Positions 1 to 9,014 of a DNA stretch of 64,000 bases are shown piece by piece. How positions within the stretch are numbered: position 1 is the stretch's first letter; every line of letters begins with the position of its first letter. Made by a program: the position numbers and the translations under genes. A model generated the notes under the pieces. That model searched no databases. It had not been told where the DNA came from and saw only the letters and a list, made by a program, of their open reading frames with translations. Origin of the DNA: Lysobacterales bacterium (GTDB lineage: Bacteria; Pseudomonadota; Gammaproteobacteria; Xanthomonadales; Rhodanobacteraceae); NCBI GenBank assembly GCA_014338185.1, contig QUBV01000003.1, forward strand, positions 31,768 through 95,767, in the 5' to 3' direction.

Positions 1-321
1 ACGCCGGTGCTGGCGCTGGCGCGGTTGTACGCGAGCACGCGCGGCGAGGCCAAGGCGGTCGAGTTCCTCACCCACAGCCTGCGCCAGCGCCCGTCGCTGC
101 GCGCGCTGATGGCGCTGGTGGACATGAACCTGCGCAACGTGCAGGGCGAGGCGCGCGAGAACTTCCTGACGCTGCGCGAACTCACCGCCCAGCTCATCGA
201 AGTCAAGGCGCTGTACCGCTGCAACCGCTGCGGCTTCGGCGCCAAGGCCCACCACTGGCAGTGCCCGAGCTGCAAGAGCTGGGGATCGGTACGGCCGGTC
301 CACGGCGCGACGGGCGAATGA
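1..321 (+). CDS. lapB: LapB (YciM) C-terminal part, 5' end outside window
   Basis: Only the last 106 codons are present; the frame is open to the window edge. The remaining protein has helical TPR-like sequence followed by a C-terminal rubredoxin-like zinc module with paired cysteines, CNRCGFGAKAHHWQCPSCKSW. That combination of TPRs and a terminal metal-binding domain is characteristic of LapB/YciM, the inner-membrane adaptor that controls LpxC turnover and lipopolysaccharide assembly. The next gene begins five bases after the stop, and the following genes make surface polysaccharide precursors, which fits an envelope role. The N-terminal membrane anchor cannot be seen here. Confidence 0.85.
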   Translation, partial: TPVLALARLYASTRGEAKAVEFLTHSLRQRPSLRALMALVDMNLRNVQGEARENFLTLRELTAQLIEVKALYRCNRCGFGAKAHHWQCPSCKSWGSVRPVHGATGE

Positions 322-325
322 GGCC

Positions 326-1396
326 GTGACCCCTGGCGTGGTGCCGGCACTGCTGCTCGCCTGCGCGCTGGCGTCGGCCGCGCTCACCGCACTCGCGATC
401 GGCTACGCGCAGCGGCGCCGGCTGCTCGACCTGCCGGGCCGGCGCCGCTCGCACGCGCAGGCCACGCCGCGCGGCGGCGGCATCGGCATCGTGCTCACGC
501 TGCTGGCCGTTGTGCTGCTGTGGTGGCCGCAACGGCACGAGGCCTGGTCGATCGCCTGTGCGCTCGCGTTGGTCGGCGCAGCCGGCTGGATCGACGACCA
601 CCGCGGCCTGGCTGTGCGCTGGCGCCTGCTGCTGCACTTCGTCGCAGTGGCGCTCTGGCTGGTGCCGCTCGCGCTGGCGCTGGCCCGCAGCGCCTGCGTG
701 CTGCCGCTTGCGCTCGGGTGCAGCCAGCTGCGCCTGCTGCTGGCCGCGGCGACGCTCGCGGTGGGCGTGGCGATGGTGTGGTCGATCAACCTGCACAACT
801 TCATGGACGGCATCGACGGCATCCTCGCGATGCAGGCCGCTTTCGTGTGTGCGGTGGCCGCAGCCGCGTTCGCCCACGCCGGCGACGCGCCGCATGCCCT
901 GGGCGCCGCGGCCGCACTGGCTGCGATCCTGGGTTTCCTGCCGTTCAATTTTCCGCGGGCGCGTGTGTTCATGGGTGATGTGGGCAGCGGCGTGCTCGGG
1001 CTGTGGGTCGCGCTGCTCGTGGTGATGCTGGCCATGCGCCCGGGCGTGGCGGCCACGAGCGGACTGATCGCGGCCTCGGGTTTCGTGGTCGATGCCACCT
1101 GCACGCTGCTCAGCCGCATGCTGCGCGGGCGGCGTTGGTATAGTGCGCACCGCGAGCACCTGTACCAGTGGCTCGTGCGCACGGGCCTGTCCCATGCGCG
1201 CGTGGTTGCGCTGTATCTGGCCTGGAATCTCCTGATCGTGGTGCCCGCCCTGTTGTGGATCAATCGACCGCAAGCCCATGCCGCCGGCAGCGGCATGCTG
1301 CTGGCGGTGTATGCGGCCGGCACCGGCGTGTGGCTGGCCGGCAAGCGCTGGTGCCTGCGGCAGGTCGCGCGGCGAGGTGGCCATGCAGCCGCGTAA
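326..1396 (+). CDS. WecA/WbpL-type undecaprenyl-phosphate glycosyl-1-phosphate transferase
   Basis: A 356-residue polytopic membrane protein of the MraY/WecA family, which transfers a sugar-1-phosphate from a UDP-sugar to undecaprenyl phosphate at the inner membrane to start O-antigen or another surface glycan. Family motifs are visible: IDDHRGL near residue 90, NLHNFMDGIDG around 155-165, FMGDVGSG around 215, and the cytosolic HREHLYQWL near 275. The start is GTG at 326; no better ATG exists. It overlaps the next gene by 14 bp, so the two are probably translationally coupled. The sugar (GlcNAc, QuiNAc, FucNAc) cannot be decided from sequence; the WbpM-like neighbour favours a 6-deoxy-HexNAc. 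Confidence 0.85.
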   Translation: MTPGVVPALLLACALASAALTALAIGYAQRRRLLDLPGRRRSHAQATPRGGGIGIVLTLLAVVLLWWPQRHEAWSIACALALVGAAGWIDDHRGLAVRWRLLLHFVAVALWLVPLALALARSACVLPLALGCSQLRLLLAAATLAVGVAMVWSINLHNFMDGIDGILAMQAAFVCAVAAAAFAHAGDAPHALGAAAALAAILGFLPFNFPRARVFMGDVGSGVLGLWVALLVVMLAMRPGVAATSGLIAASGFVVDATCTLLSRMLRGRRWYSAHREHLYQWLVRTGLSHARVVALYLAWNLLIVVPALLWINRPQAHAAGSGMLLAVYAAGTGVWLAGKRWCLRQVARRGGHAAA

Positions 1397-3260
1397 GGCG
1401 ATCGCGCGCATCCATCCGCGCCTGGCCGTGGTCGCGCACGACCTGTTCATGGTGTGGCTGGCCTGGACCGCGGTCAACGCGGTGCGCTGGTCGCTCGAAG
1501 GCGACGTGGTGCCGGTATCGCTGTTCGGCGTACCCGACCTGCTCGTGCTGGCCGCGCAGGGCCTGGTGTTCTGGTGGACCGGGTTGTATCGCGGCCTGTG
1601 GCGCTTCGCGAGCATGCCCGACATGTGGAACATCCTGCGCGCCTGCATCTTCGGCGCGGTCGCGGTCGCGATCACCCTGTTCCTGTACAACCGCCTGCAC
1701 CAGGTGCCGCGCACGGTGCTCGCGATCTATCCGTTCGTGCTGGCGATCCTGCTCGGGGTGCCGCGCCTGGCCTACCGCTACTGGAAGGACAGCCGGCTCG
1801 ACCTCGGCGGCGGCGCGGGCGAGCGCGTGCTCGTGCTCGGCGCGGGCAAGGCCGGCGAGGCGCTGGTACGCGACCTGCGCCGCGAGCGGCGCTACATTCC
1901 GGTCGGATTCCTCGACGATGACCGCGGCCTGCGCGGTGCGCGCGTGCACGGCGTGCCCGTGCTCGGCCCGCTCGACCAGTTGCCGCACGTGGCGCGCGAA
2001 ACGGCCGCGCAGATGGTGGTGATCGCGATCCCGTCGGCCAACAAGGCGCAGATGCGCCATGCGGTGGACGTGTGCGAGGAGAGTGGCCTGCCGTTCCGCA
2101 CGGTGCCGCGGCTCGAAGATGTGGTGGCCGGGCGCTCGGCCTTCAACGAACTCAAGGAAGTGGCGATCGACGACCTGCTCGGCCGCGAGCAGGTGCAACT
2201 GGACTGGACCGCGATCCGTACCCGCCTGAGCGGGCGCCGCGTGCTCGTCACCGGCGGCGGCGGCTCGATCGGTTCGGAGCTGTGCCGGCAGGTGGCGCGG
2301 CTGGGCGTGGAGTCGCTCACCATCCTCGAACAGTCCGAGTTCAACCTGTACGCGATCGAGCAGCAGCTGCGGCGGGACTATCCGGACCTGCTGCTGCGCG
2401 CGGTGCTGGGCGACTGCGGCGACCTCGCCACCTGCGAACATGTGTTCGCCGACGCGCGGCCCGAGATCGTGTTCCATGCCGCCGCCTACAAGCAGGTGCC
2501 GCTGTTGCAAGGGCAACTGCGCGAGGCGTTCCGCAACAACGTGCTCGGCACGCGCACGGTGGCGCAGGTGGCCGACCGCTGCGGGGTGGACGGCTTCGTG
2601 CTCATCTCCACCGACAAGGCGGTCAATCCCACCAGCATCATGGGCGCCTGCAAGCGCATCGCCGAACTGTACTGCCAGAACTTCGCGCGCCAGTCGCGCA
2701 CGCGCTTCATGACCGTGCGCTTCGGCAACGTGCTCGATTCGGCCGGCTCGGTGGTGCCGCTGTTCCGCGAGCAGATCCGCAGCGGCGGGCCGGTGACCGT
2801 GACCCATCCCGAGATCACGCGCTACTTCATGACGATCCCCGAGGCCTGCCAGCTCATCCTGCAGGCCACGGTGCTGGGTGAGGGCGGTGAGATCTTCGCG
2901 CTCGACATGGGCGAGCCCGTGCGCATCCGCGACCTGGCCGAGCAGATGATCCGCCTCGCGGGACGCCAGGTGGAGCGTGACATCGCGATCGTCTACACCG
3001 GCCTGCGGCCCGGCGAGAAACTGTTCGAGGAGCTGTTCCATCCGCAGGAGCAGTACGTCAAGACCGCGCATGCCAAGATCTTCCTCGCGCAACCGCGCGC
3101 GATGGCCTGGGCGCTGCTGGCCGCGCAACTCGCGCAGGCCGAAGGCGCGGTGCGCGACTTCGACGAGCCGGGCCTGCAGCGCATCCTGGAGCAGCTGCTG
3201 CCCGAATTCGCCGGCAACCAGGCCACCGCCGGCACTGTCATCAACCTCCGACCCGCCTGA
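1383..3260 (+). CDS. WbpM/CapD-family membrane UDP-GlcNAc 4,6-dehydratase
   Basis: 625 residues. The N-terminus has about four hydrophobic segments (residues 15-130), then a CoA_binding_3-like nucleotide fold (RVLVLGAGKAGEALV, about 150) and a C-terminal extended SDR domain with the NAD-binding signature LVTGGGGSIGSEL (about 290). The active-site stretch reads STDKAVNPTSIMGACK, with methionine where ordinary SDRs have the catalytic tyrosine; this replacement is known in WbpM-type enzymes. These enzymes make UDP-4-keto-6-deoxy sugars for O-antigen or capsule. The ATG at 1383 sits inside the 3' end of the transferase gene, and galU follows 14 bp after the stop. Confidence 0.88.
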   Translation: MQPRKAIARIHPRLAVVAHDLFMVWLAWTAVNAVRWSLEGDVVPVSLFGVPDLLVLAAQGLVFWWTGLYRGLWRFASMPDMWNILRACIFGAVAVAITLFLYNRLHQVPRTVLAIYPFVLAILLGVPRLAYRYWKDSRLDLGGGAGERVLVLGAGKAGEALVRDLRRERRYIPVGFLDDDRGLRGARVHGVPVLGPLDQLPHVARETAAQMVVIAIPSANKAQMRHAVDVCEESGLPFRTVPRLEDVVAGRSAFNELKEVAIDDLLGREQVQLDWTAIRTRLSGRRVLVTGGGGSIGSELCRQVARLGVESLTILEQSEFNLYAIEQQLRRDYPDLLLRAVLGDCGDLATCEHVFADARPEIVFHAAAYKQVPLLQGQLREAFRNNVLGTRTVAQVADRCGVDGFVLISTDKAVNPTSIMGACKRIAELYCQNFARQSRTRFMTVRFGNVLDSAGSVVPLFREQIRSGGPVTVTHPEITRYFMTIPEACQLILQATVLGEGGEIFALDMGEPVRIRDLAEQMIRLAGRQVERDIAIVYTGLRPGEKLFEELFHPQEQYVKTAHAKIFLAQPRAMAWALLAAQLAQAEGAVRDFDEPGLQRILEQLLPEFAGNQATAGTVINLRPA

Positions 3261-3274
3261 GCGGCACCGTTGCC

Positions 3275-4159
3275 ATGAATCCAGCCTTGCGCAAAGTCGT
3301 GTTTCCCGTCGCCGGCCTCGGCACCCGCTTCCTGCCGGCCACCAAGGTGGTGGCCAAGGAAATGCTGCCCGTGCTCGATCGGCCGCTGATCCAGTATGCG
3401 GTCGATGAGGCGGTCGATGCGGGCGCCGACACGCTCGTGTTCGTGACCAACCGCTACAAGCACGCGATCGCCGACTACTTCGACAAGGCCTACGAACTGG
3501 AAAGCAAGCTCGCCCAGTCGGGCAAGGCCGAGTTGCTGGCGATGGTGCAGGGCACCTTGCCGCGCCATGTGCGTTGCGTGTTCGTGACCCAGCCCGAGGC
3601 GCTCGGGCTCGGCCATGCGGTGCTGTGCGCCAAGCCCGTGGTCGGCGACGAGCCCTTTGGCGTGGTGCTGCCCGACGACCTGATCTGGAACGGCACCGGC
3701 GCCGGCGCGCTGCGCCAGATGGCGCAGTTGTCCGCGCGCGAGAACGGCGCGGGCGTGATCGCGGTGGAGGAAGTCGCACGCGAACAGACCGACAAGTACG
3801 GCATCGTCGATGCGACGCCGCTGTCCGAGCGCGCGGCCAAGATCAAGCTCGTGGTCGAGAAGCCCAAGCCCGCCGCGGCGCCGTCCAACCTCGCGATCGT
3901 GGGCCGCTACGTGTTGCCCGGGCGCATCTTCGAACTGCTCGAGAACACCAAGCCGGGCGCGGGCGGCGAGATCCAGCTCACCGACGCGATCGAGGCGCTG
4001 CTCGGCGAGCGTTCGGTGCTGGCCTATCGCTTCGAAGGCACGCGCTTCGACTGCGGCAACAAGCTTGGCCTGGTCAAGGCCACCCTGGCGATGGCGCTGG
4101 CCGATCCGGCGCTGGCCGGCCCCACCCGCGAATTCGTCACCGGGCTGGGCGCGGACTGA
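3275..4159 (+). CDS. galU: UTP-glucose-1-phosphate uridylyltransferase GalU
   Basis: 294 residues, the normal length of bacterial GalU. The nucleotide-binding start FPVAGLGTRFLPATK, the following KEMLPVLDRPLIQYAVDEA and the acceptor region VVEKPKPAAAPSNLAIVGRY are diagnostic. It makes UDP-glucose from UTP and glucose-1-phosphate in the cytoplasm, feeding LPS core, exopolysaccharide and nucleotide-sugar pathways. It is the last gene of the polysaccharide block and lies 14 bp downstream of the WbpM-like gene, so co-transcription is likely. Confidence 0.95.
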   Translation: MNPALRKVVFPVAGLGTRFLPATKVVAKEMLPVLDRPLIQYAVDEAVDAGADTLVFVTNRYKHAIADYFDKAYELESKLAQSGKAELLAMVQGTLPRHVRCVFVTQPEALGLGHAVLCAKPVVGDEPFGVVLPDDLIWNGTGAGALRQMAQLSARENGAGVIAVEEVAREQTDKYGIVDATPLSERAAKIKLVVEKPKPAAAPSNLAIVGRYVLPGRIFELLENTKPGAGGEIQLTDAIEALLGERSVLAYRFEGTRFDCGNKLGLVKATLAMALADPALAGPTREFVTGLGAD

Positions 4160-4197
4160 GCCCGCGTGACCAGTCCGCGCCGCGTCGAGGACACGTG

Positions 4198-5364
4198 ATG
4201 GACCTGAGCTGGATCCTCAACCACCTGGGTGAAGAGCGCGAGCGCTACTTCGGCGCGGTGGCGCCGCCGCTCATGCAATCGTCGATCTTCGCGTTCCCGA
4301 CCGTGGCGGCGATGCGCGAGGCGTTTGGCGACGAGTTCGCCGAGCACCTGTACACGCGCGGCAACAATCCCACGGTCGAGATCCTGCGGCGCAAGGTGGC
4401 GGCGCTGGAAGGCGCCGAGGATTGCCTCATGTTCGGCAGCGGCGCCGCTGCGATGGCCTCGGGGGTGATGGCCTGCGTCGCCGGCGGCGACCACGTGCTG
4501 TGCGTGGCCAAGCCCTACAGCTGGACGCGCGCGCTGCTGCGCGACCTGCTCGGCCGCTACGGCGTGCTCACGAGCTTCGTCGATGGCACCGACCCGGCCC
4601 ATTTCGAGGCCGCGCTGGGCGAGCGCACGCGCATGATCGTGCTCGAAAGCCCCAATTCGCTCACCTTCGAGCAGCAGGACCTGGCTGCCGTGGCGGCACT
4701 GGCGCGTGCGCGCGGCCTGCGCACGATCTGCGACAACAGTTATGCGACCCCGCTCAACCAGTCGCCGCTCGCGCTGGGCATCGACCTGGTCGTGCACTCG
4801 GCCACCAAGTATCTCAACGGCCACAGCGACGTGGTGGCCGGCGCGCTGTGCGGCAGCCATGAGCTGCTGCGGCAGGTGTTTCGCGGGCCGTACATGACCC
4901 TCGGCGCCATCCTCGCGCCGCACGATGCCTGGCTCATGCTGCGCGGCCTGCGCACGCTGCCGATCCGCATGGAGCGCATCGCGCGCACCACGCGCGAGGT
5001 GCTCGCCTTCGTCGAGGCCCACCCGCGCGTGCGCCGGGTGTATTCACCGCACTCGGCCAGCCATCCGCAGTCCGCGCTCAGCCAGCGCCAGCTGCGTGGC
5101 GCCAGCGGCCTGCTCACGATCGAGCTCGACGTCACCGGAGTCGCAGCGGTCGAGCGCTTCTGCGACGCCCTCACGCGCTTCCTCATGACGGTGTCGTGGG
5201 GCGGCTACGAGTCGCTGGCCTTCCCGCTGTGCGCGGTGTTCCCGCGCGACACCGCGCTGCATACCGCCACCGGTACCAACCTCGCGCTGGTACGGCTGTC
5301 GATCGGCCTGGAGGAGGCCGACGTGCTCATCGCCGATCTGGAGCAGGCGCTCGCGCGCCTGTGA
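4198..5364 (+). CDS. Cystathionine gamma-synthase/beta-lyase family PLP enzyme
   Basis: 388 residues of the trans-sulfuration (Cys/Met metabolism) PLP family, fold type I. The PLP lysine lies in LVVHSATKYLNGHSDVV; the upstream TRGNNPTVEILRRKVAALEG and the C-terminal RLSIGLEEADVLIADLEQAL are also typical. The family includes cystathionine gamma-synthase, beta- and gamma-lyases, methionine gamma-lyase and O-acetylhomoserine sulfhydrylase. Sequence reading alone does not separate these, and no adjacent methionine genes help. ATG at 4198 is 38 bp after galU; ACACGTG precedes it with only a weak GAGGA ribosome site. Confidence 0.82.
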   Translation: MDLSWILNHLGEERERYFGAVAPPLMQSSIFAFPTVAAMREAFGDEFAEHLYTRGNNPTVEILRRKVAALEGAEDCLMFGSGAAAMASGVMACVAGGDHVLCVAKPYSWTRALLRDLLGRYGVLTSFVDGTDPAHFEAALGERTRMIVLESPNSLTFEQQDLAAVAALARARGLRTICDNSYATPLNQSPLALGIDLVVHSATKYLNGHSDVVAGALCGSHELLRQVFRGPYMTLGAILAPHDAWLMLRGLRTLPIRMERIARTTREVLAFVEAHPRVRRVYSPHSASHPQSALSQRQLRGASGLLTIELDVTGVAAVERFCDALTRFLMTVSWGGYESLAFPLCAVFPRDTALHTATGTNLALVRLSIGLEEADVLIADLEQALARL

Positions 5365-5366
5365 CC

Positions 5367-5792
5367 TCAGTACGGCAGCGTGCGAATGCGCCAGCCGATA
5401 GCGATCGCCGCGATCGCGAGCACCACGCACAACATCGCGCACACGCGCAGCCAGCGCACGATCGGCGCCACTGCCGCGCCACGCCGCACGCGCGTGTCGC
5501 GGATCACCCGTACCCCGGGCACCGGCCAGCGCGCGGCACGCAGGGCACGGCGTGATTGCCGCCATGCATGCACGGCGAGCACGAGCAACGAGGCACCCGC
5601 CAGCAGCGTGCTCATGCCGATCCACGCGCGCAGCTGGCGCGCCGCCACCGCAGGATCGGCCACCAGCGCCTGCGCGTAGAGCCAGCGCTGGGTGAAGGCG
5701 AGTGCGATCGCGGCGACCACGGCCGCGAGCACGAGCAGCAGCAGGGTGCGCCGACGATAGGCCGGATCGGCGCGCTGGATGTCGTCATTCAT
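5367..5792 (-). CDS. Small membrane protein of unknown function
   Basis: 141 residues. Three hydrophobic stretches are visible, near residues 16-35, 60-80 and 112-132, with basic loops between them (for example QSRRALRAAR). No enzyme motif is recognised. I chose the ATG at 5792 over an upstream in-frame start because that extension is rich in Arg, Cys and His and unlike a membrane protein N-terminus. The gene converges on the PLP enzyme with only two bases between stops and is divergent from the lipoprotein at 5899. Its function cannot be inferred. Confidence 0.6.
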   Translation of the reverse strand: MNDDIQRADPAYRRRTLLLLVLAAVVAAIALAFTQRWLYAQALVADPAVAARQLRAWIGMSTLLAGASLLVLAVHAWRQSRRALRAARWPVPGVRVIRDTRVRRGAAVAPIVRWLRVCAMLCVVLAIAAIAIGWRIRTLPY

Positions 5793-5898
5793 GCCGGACT
5801 CCCCATGGCAGTGCGCGCATGATAGGCGGCGCGACGCGCGCGCGCGGCGCCGTTTGTCGTGCAATCGCTGCGCTCGTCGCCGCTGCTATGCTTGCGCG

Positions 5899-6801
5899 AT
5901 GAAGACCCTTGCATTGACGCTCGCGGCCCTGGTGCTGGCAGGCTGCCACGGCTTCGCATCGCGCCCGCGCGCACCCGCGGCCGAGCCGGTGCGCGGCAGC
6001 GCCGGCGTGTACGACAACCACGCACAGGTGTGGCAGGCGCGCACGCAGGCCACGCCGGTCGCGGTGCCGCACCTGCGCGTCACGCTCAGCGCGACCGCAA
6101 GCCCCGAATGGACGCTGTGGCGCGTGCAGCTCGATGGCGCGCAGCCGATGCAGGCGCTGTGGGCGATGCACGAGGTCGCGGCCGAGGTGCCGTTGCTGGT
6201 GCCGTATCGCGCGCTGGTGGCCGACCCCGCGTCGGGATCGCAATTCGATCCTGCGCAGTGGGCCGCGCTCGATGCCTGTGCCTTGCGCGGCGGCGCTGCC
6301 GGCACCTGGACGGGGGATGCGGCGACCTGCACCGTGCTCGCGCCCGGCATCGGCCCGGGCATGGCCCTGTTGCCGCTCGCCCTCACGCGCGAGGGCGAAT
6401 GGTTGCGGCTGCGCCTGTATGCCGACCAGGCCCGCGGCGCGGACGCGCGCGAGGACCTGCGCCGGGTGCAGCTGTTCAGCGGCTGGGCGGCGGTCAACGG
6501 TGGCGGCCCCAAGGCCGCCGCCGACAACCAGGACTGGCACATGGACCGCGCGCTGCGCCTGGAGAACGAGGGCGGGCGCCATCGCCTGCGCTGGCGCGAT
6601 GGCAGCGCGGCGCCGTGGTCGCTGCAGCTCGAACGCATCGCCTACCAGGATGGCAACGTGCCCGTGCTCAAGCTGTCGGTGATCGAGGAAAGCAGCGGGC
6701 AGACGCTCGCCTACGCCTGGGCCAATCCCGAAGCCAGCCGCATCGGCATCAACCTCGGTTGGCTGCAGGTCGGGCTCGAGCGCGCGCAAGCGACGCCTTG
6801 A
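5899..6801 (+). CDS. Predicted lipoprotein of unknown function
   Basis: 300 residues. The N-terminus MKTLALTLAALVLAGC is a lipoprotein signal peptide with lipobox LAGC, so Cys16 should be lipidated and the protein anchored in the envelope. The mature part is hydrophilic and beta-rich with no cysteine cluster or catalytic motif I recognise. It converges on the MBL-fold gene (stops 16 bp apart) and is divergent from the small membrane protein at 5792, so it is probably a single-gene unit. The sequence does not support a functional name. Confidence 0.7.
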   Translation: MKTLALTLAALVLAGCHGFASRPRAPAAEPVRGSAGVYDNHAQVWQARTQATPVAVPHLRVTLSATASPEWTLWRVQLDGAQPMQALWAMHEVAAEVPLLVPYRALVADPASGSQFDPAQWAALDACALRGGAAGTWTGDAATCTVLAPGIGPGMALLPLALTREGEWLRLRLYADQARGADAREDLRRVQLFSGWAAVNGGGPKAAADNQDWHMDRALRLENEGGRHRLRWRDGSAAPWSLQLERIAYQDGNVPVLKLSVIEESSGQTLAYAWANPEASRIGINLGWLQVGLERAQATP

Positions 6802-6817
6802 GGCCCGCCCACGCGCG

Positions 6818-7750
6818 TCAGGCTTGGCGCACGCGGTCGAGCCACACGCCCAGGCCCTGGGCGTTGAGCTCGATGTCGACATCGAGCCATGCGTCGACCT
6901 GCGCGGCATCGACGGTGCAGCCATGCAGGCGCGCCCGTTCCAGGTACAGACCCGCCAGTCCGGCCTTGATCGCGGCATGGCGGTCGGTGGCCTGGGCATG
7001 CCGCTGCGCGATCGCGACCATCGCATCGACCTGCAGGTGCAGCTCATCGCCGCGGCGACGTGGCTGCTCGACGCGGCCGAAGTGGGTGAGGTACAGCGCC
7101 GTGGGGGCGTGCGCGAGCACGCGCTCGATCGAAGCGTGCATCGCCTCCGGATCGAACTGCACGGGCGAGCTGGTGGGCAGGATGAAGGCACCGTCGGCGC
7201 TGTCGAATTCGCGGTAGGACAGGCCGAAGCAGTCGCCCGTGAACACCCCGCCGCTGCGCTCGTCGAGGATTGCGTTGTGGTGGCGGGCATGGCCGGGCGT
7301 GTCGATGCAGACGAGCGCGCGGCCGGCGAGTTCGACCACATGGCCATCGCGCGCCTCGACCACGCGTTCGACAGGAACCGGACGCAGACTGCCGTAGCTG
7401 CGCTGCATTTCCGCCTCGCCATACACCGCGGTGGCACCGGCAACCAGTTGGCCCGGGTCGATCATGTGACGCGCACCGCGTGGATGCACCACCAGGCGCG
7501 CATTGGGCAGGCGCGCCATGAGTTCGCCGGCGCCGCCGGCATGGTCGAGGTGGACGTGGGTGAGGATGAGCCAGTCCACCGCCGCCGGCGCCAGCCCGGC
7601 CGCAGCCAGTGCATGCATGAGGCGCGGTTGCGAATGGTTGGTGCCGCAGTCGATGAAGGCGGCGCGGCCGCCCTCGACCACGAGATAGCTCGCATCGAAG
7701 CGCGGACGATGGAAGCCGGTGTCGATGCAGTGGATGCCGTGTCCGGCCAT
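6818..7750 (-). CDS. MBL-fold metallo-hydrolase in the beta-oxidation operon
   Basis: 310 residues of the metallo-beta-lactamase superfamily. The metal motif is LTHVHLDHAGG (HxHxDH) near residue 65, followed by a histidine in DTPGHARHHN, an Asp in VFTGDCFGL and a late His in YLTHFGRVE, so the binuclear site looks complete. It begins 7 bp after the thiolase stop and should be co-transcribed with fadN and thiolase. Glyoxalase II-like or thioesterase-like hydrolysis of an acyl thioester would fit the neighbours, but that is inference from context only. Confidence 0.82.
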   Translation of the reverse strand: MAGHGIHCIDTGFHRPRFDASYLVVEGGRAAFIDCGTNHSQPRLMHALAAAGLAPAAVDWLILTHVHLDHAGGAGELMARLPNARLVVHPRGARHMIDPGQLVAGATAVYGEAEMQRSYGSLRPVPVERVVEARDGHVVELAGRALVCIDTPGHARHHNAILDERSGGVFTGDCFGLSYREFDSADGAFILPTSSPVQFDPEAMHASIERVLAHAPTALYLTHFGRVEQPRRRGDELHLQVDAMVAIAQRHAQATDRHAAIKAGLAGLYLERARLHGCTVDAAQVDAWLDVDIELNAQGLGVWLDRVRQA

Positions 7751-7757
7751 GGCGCGC

Positions 7758-8954
7758 CTACAGCGCCTCGAAGATCCCGGCCGCGCCCATGCCGGTGCCG
7801 ATGCACATCGTGACCATGCCGTACCTGTGCCCGCGCCGGCGCATGCCGTGCACCAGCGTCGCGGTGCGGACCGCGCCGGTCGCGCCGAGCGGATGGCCCA
7901 GCGCGATCGCGCCACCGAGCGGATTGACCTTGGCCGGGTCGAGGCCGAGGTCGTGGATCACCGCGAGCGACTGCGCGGCGAAGGCCTCGTTGAGTTCGAT
8001 CCAGTCGAGCTGGTCCTTGCCGATGCCGCTGCCCGCGAGCGCCTTGGGAATCGCCGCGATCGGGCCGATGCCCATGATTTCGGGCGGTACGCCGGCGACC
8101 GCGAAGCCGACGAAGCGCGCCAGCGGGGTGAGCTGGTAGTCCTTGAGCGCCTGCTCGCTGGCCAGCAGCACCGCGCCCGCCCCGTCGGACATCTGCGAGG
8201 AGTTGCCCGCAGTGACACTGCCGCCAAGTCGAAACACCGGCTTGAGCTTGGCCAGCAGCGCTGGGCTGGTGTCGTGGCGCGGACCTTCGTCCTGCACGAT
8301 CTCGCGCGCGTCGTCGCGGACCGTGCGCGCGGCCAGGTCGGGATAGTGGTCGGCGAGCGTGAAGGGCACGATCTCGTCGTTGAACTCGCCAGCCGCGATC
8401 GCTGCCAGGGCCTTCTGGTGGCTGGCGTAGGCGAACTCGTCCTGGGCCTCGCGCCCGACCTGCCAGCGCTCGGCCACCTTCTCGGCGGTGATGCCCATGC
8501 CGTAGGCGATCGCGACATGCTCGTTGTCGAACGCGGCCGGGTTGAAGGCGATCTTGTGGCCCATCATCGGCACCATGCTCATCGATTCGGTGCCGCCCGC
8601 GAGCATGAGGTCGGCCTCGCCGAGCCGGATGCGGTCGGCGGCCATCGCAATCGCCTGCAGGCCCGAGGAACAGAACCGGTTGATGGTGACCGCGGGCAGG
8701 CTGTCGGGCAGGCCGGCCAGCAGCACGCCGATGCGCGCGACGTTCATGCCTTGCTCGGCCTCGGGCATCGCGCAACCGATGATCGCATCGCCGATGCGGG
8801 CCGGGTCCACACCCGGCGCCTGGGCCAGCGCCGCGCGCAGCACATGCGCGAGCAGGTCGTCGGGGCGGGTGTTGCGGAACACGCCGCGCGGCGCCTTGCC
8901 GACGGGCGTGCGCACGGTGGAAACGATGTAGGCGTCCTGGATTTGCTTGCTCAT
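7758..8954 (-). CDS. fadA: Acetyl-CoA acyltransferase (3-ketoacyl-CoA thiolase), FadA type
   Basis: 398 residues. The acylated cysteine is Cys95 in NRFCSSGLQAIAM, with NEAFAAQ, GGAIALGHPLGATGA and the second cysteine in CIGTGMG completing the thiolase active site. It cleaves 3-ketoacyl-CoA to acetyl-CoA and a shortened acyl-CoA, the last step of fatty-acid beta-oxidation. It lies 60 bp downstream of the FadN-like gene and 7 bp upstream of the MBL hydrolase, within an operon headed by a TetR regulator. Whether it acts degradatively or as a biosynthetic acetyl-CoA acetyltransferase is not decided by sequence; context favours degradation. Confidence 0.9.
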   Translation of the reverse strand: MSKQIQDAYIVSTVRTPVGKAPRGVFRNTRPDDLLAHVLRAALAQAPGVDPARIGDAIIGCAMPEAEQGMNVARIGVLLAGLPDSLPAVTINRFCSSGLQAIAMAADRIRLGEADLMLAGGTESMSMVPMMGHKIAFNPAAFDNEHVAIAYGMGITAEKVAERWQVGREAQDEFAYASHQKALAAIAAGEFNDEIVPFTLADHYPDLAARTVRDDAREIVQDEGPRHDTSPALLAKLKPVFRLGGSVTAGNSSQMSDGAGAVLLASEQALKDYQLTPLARFVGFAVAGVPPEIMGIGPIAAIPKALAGSGIGKDQLDWIELNEAFAAQSLAVIHDLGLDPAKVNPLGGAIALGHPLGATGAVRTATLVHGMRRRGHRYGMVTMCIGTGMGAAGIFEAL

Positions 8955-9014
8955 GGGGATTCCCGGTGGCGCACTCCCGCGCGGCGGGAATGCTGGATGA
9001 GTGGGGGAGGCGGA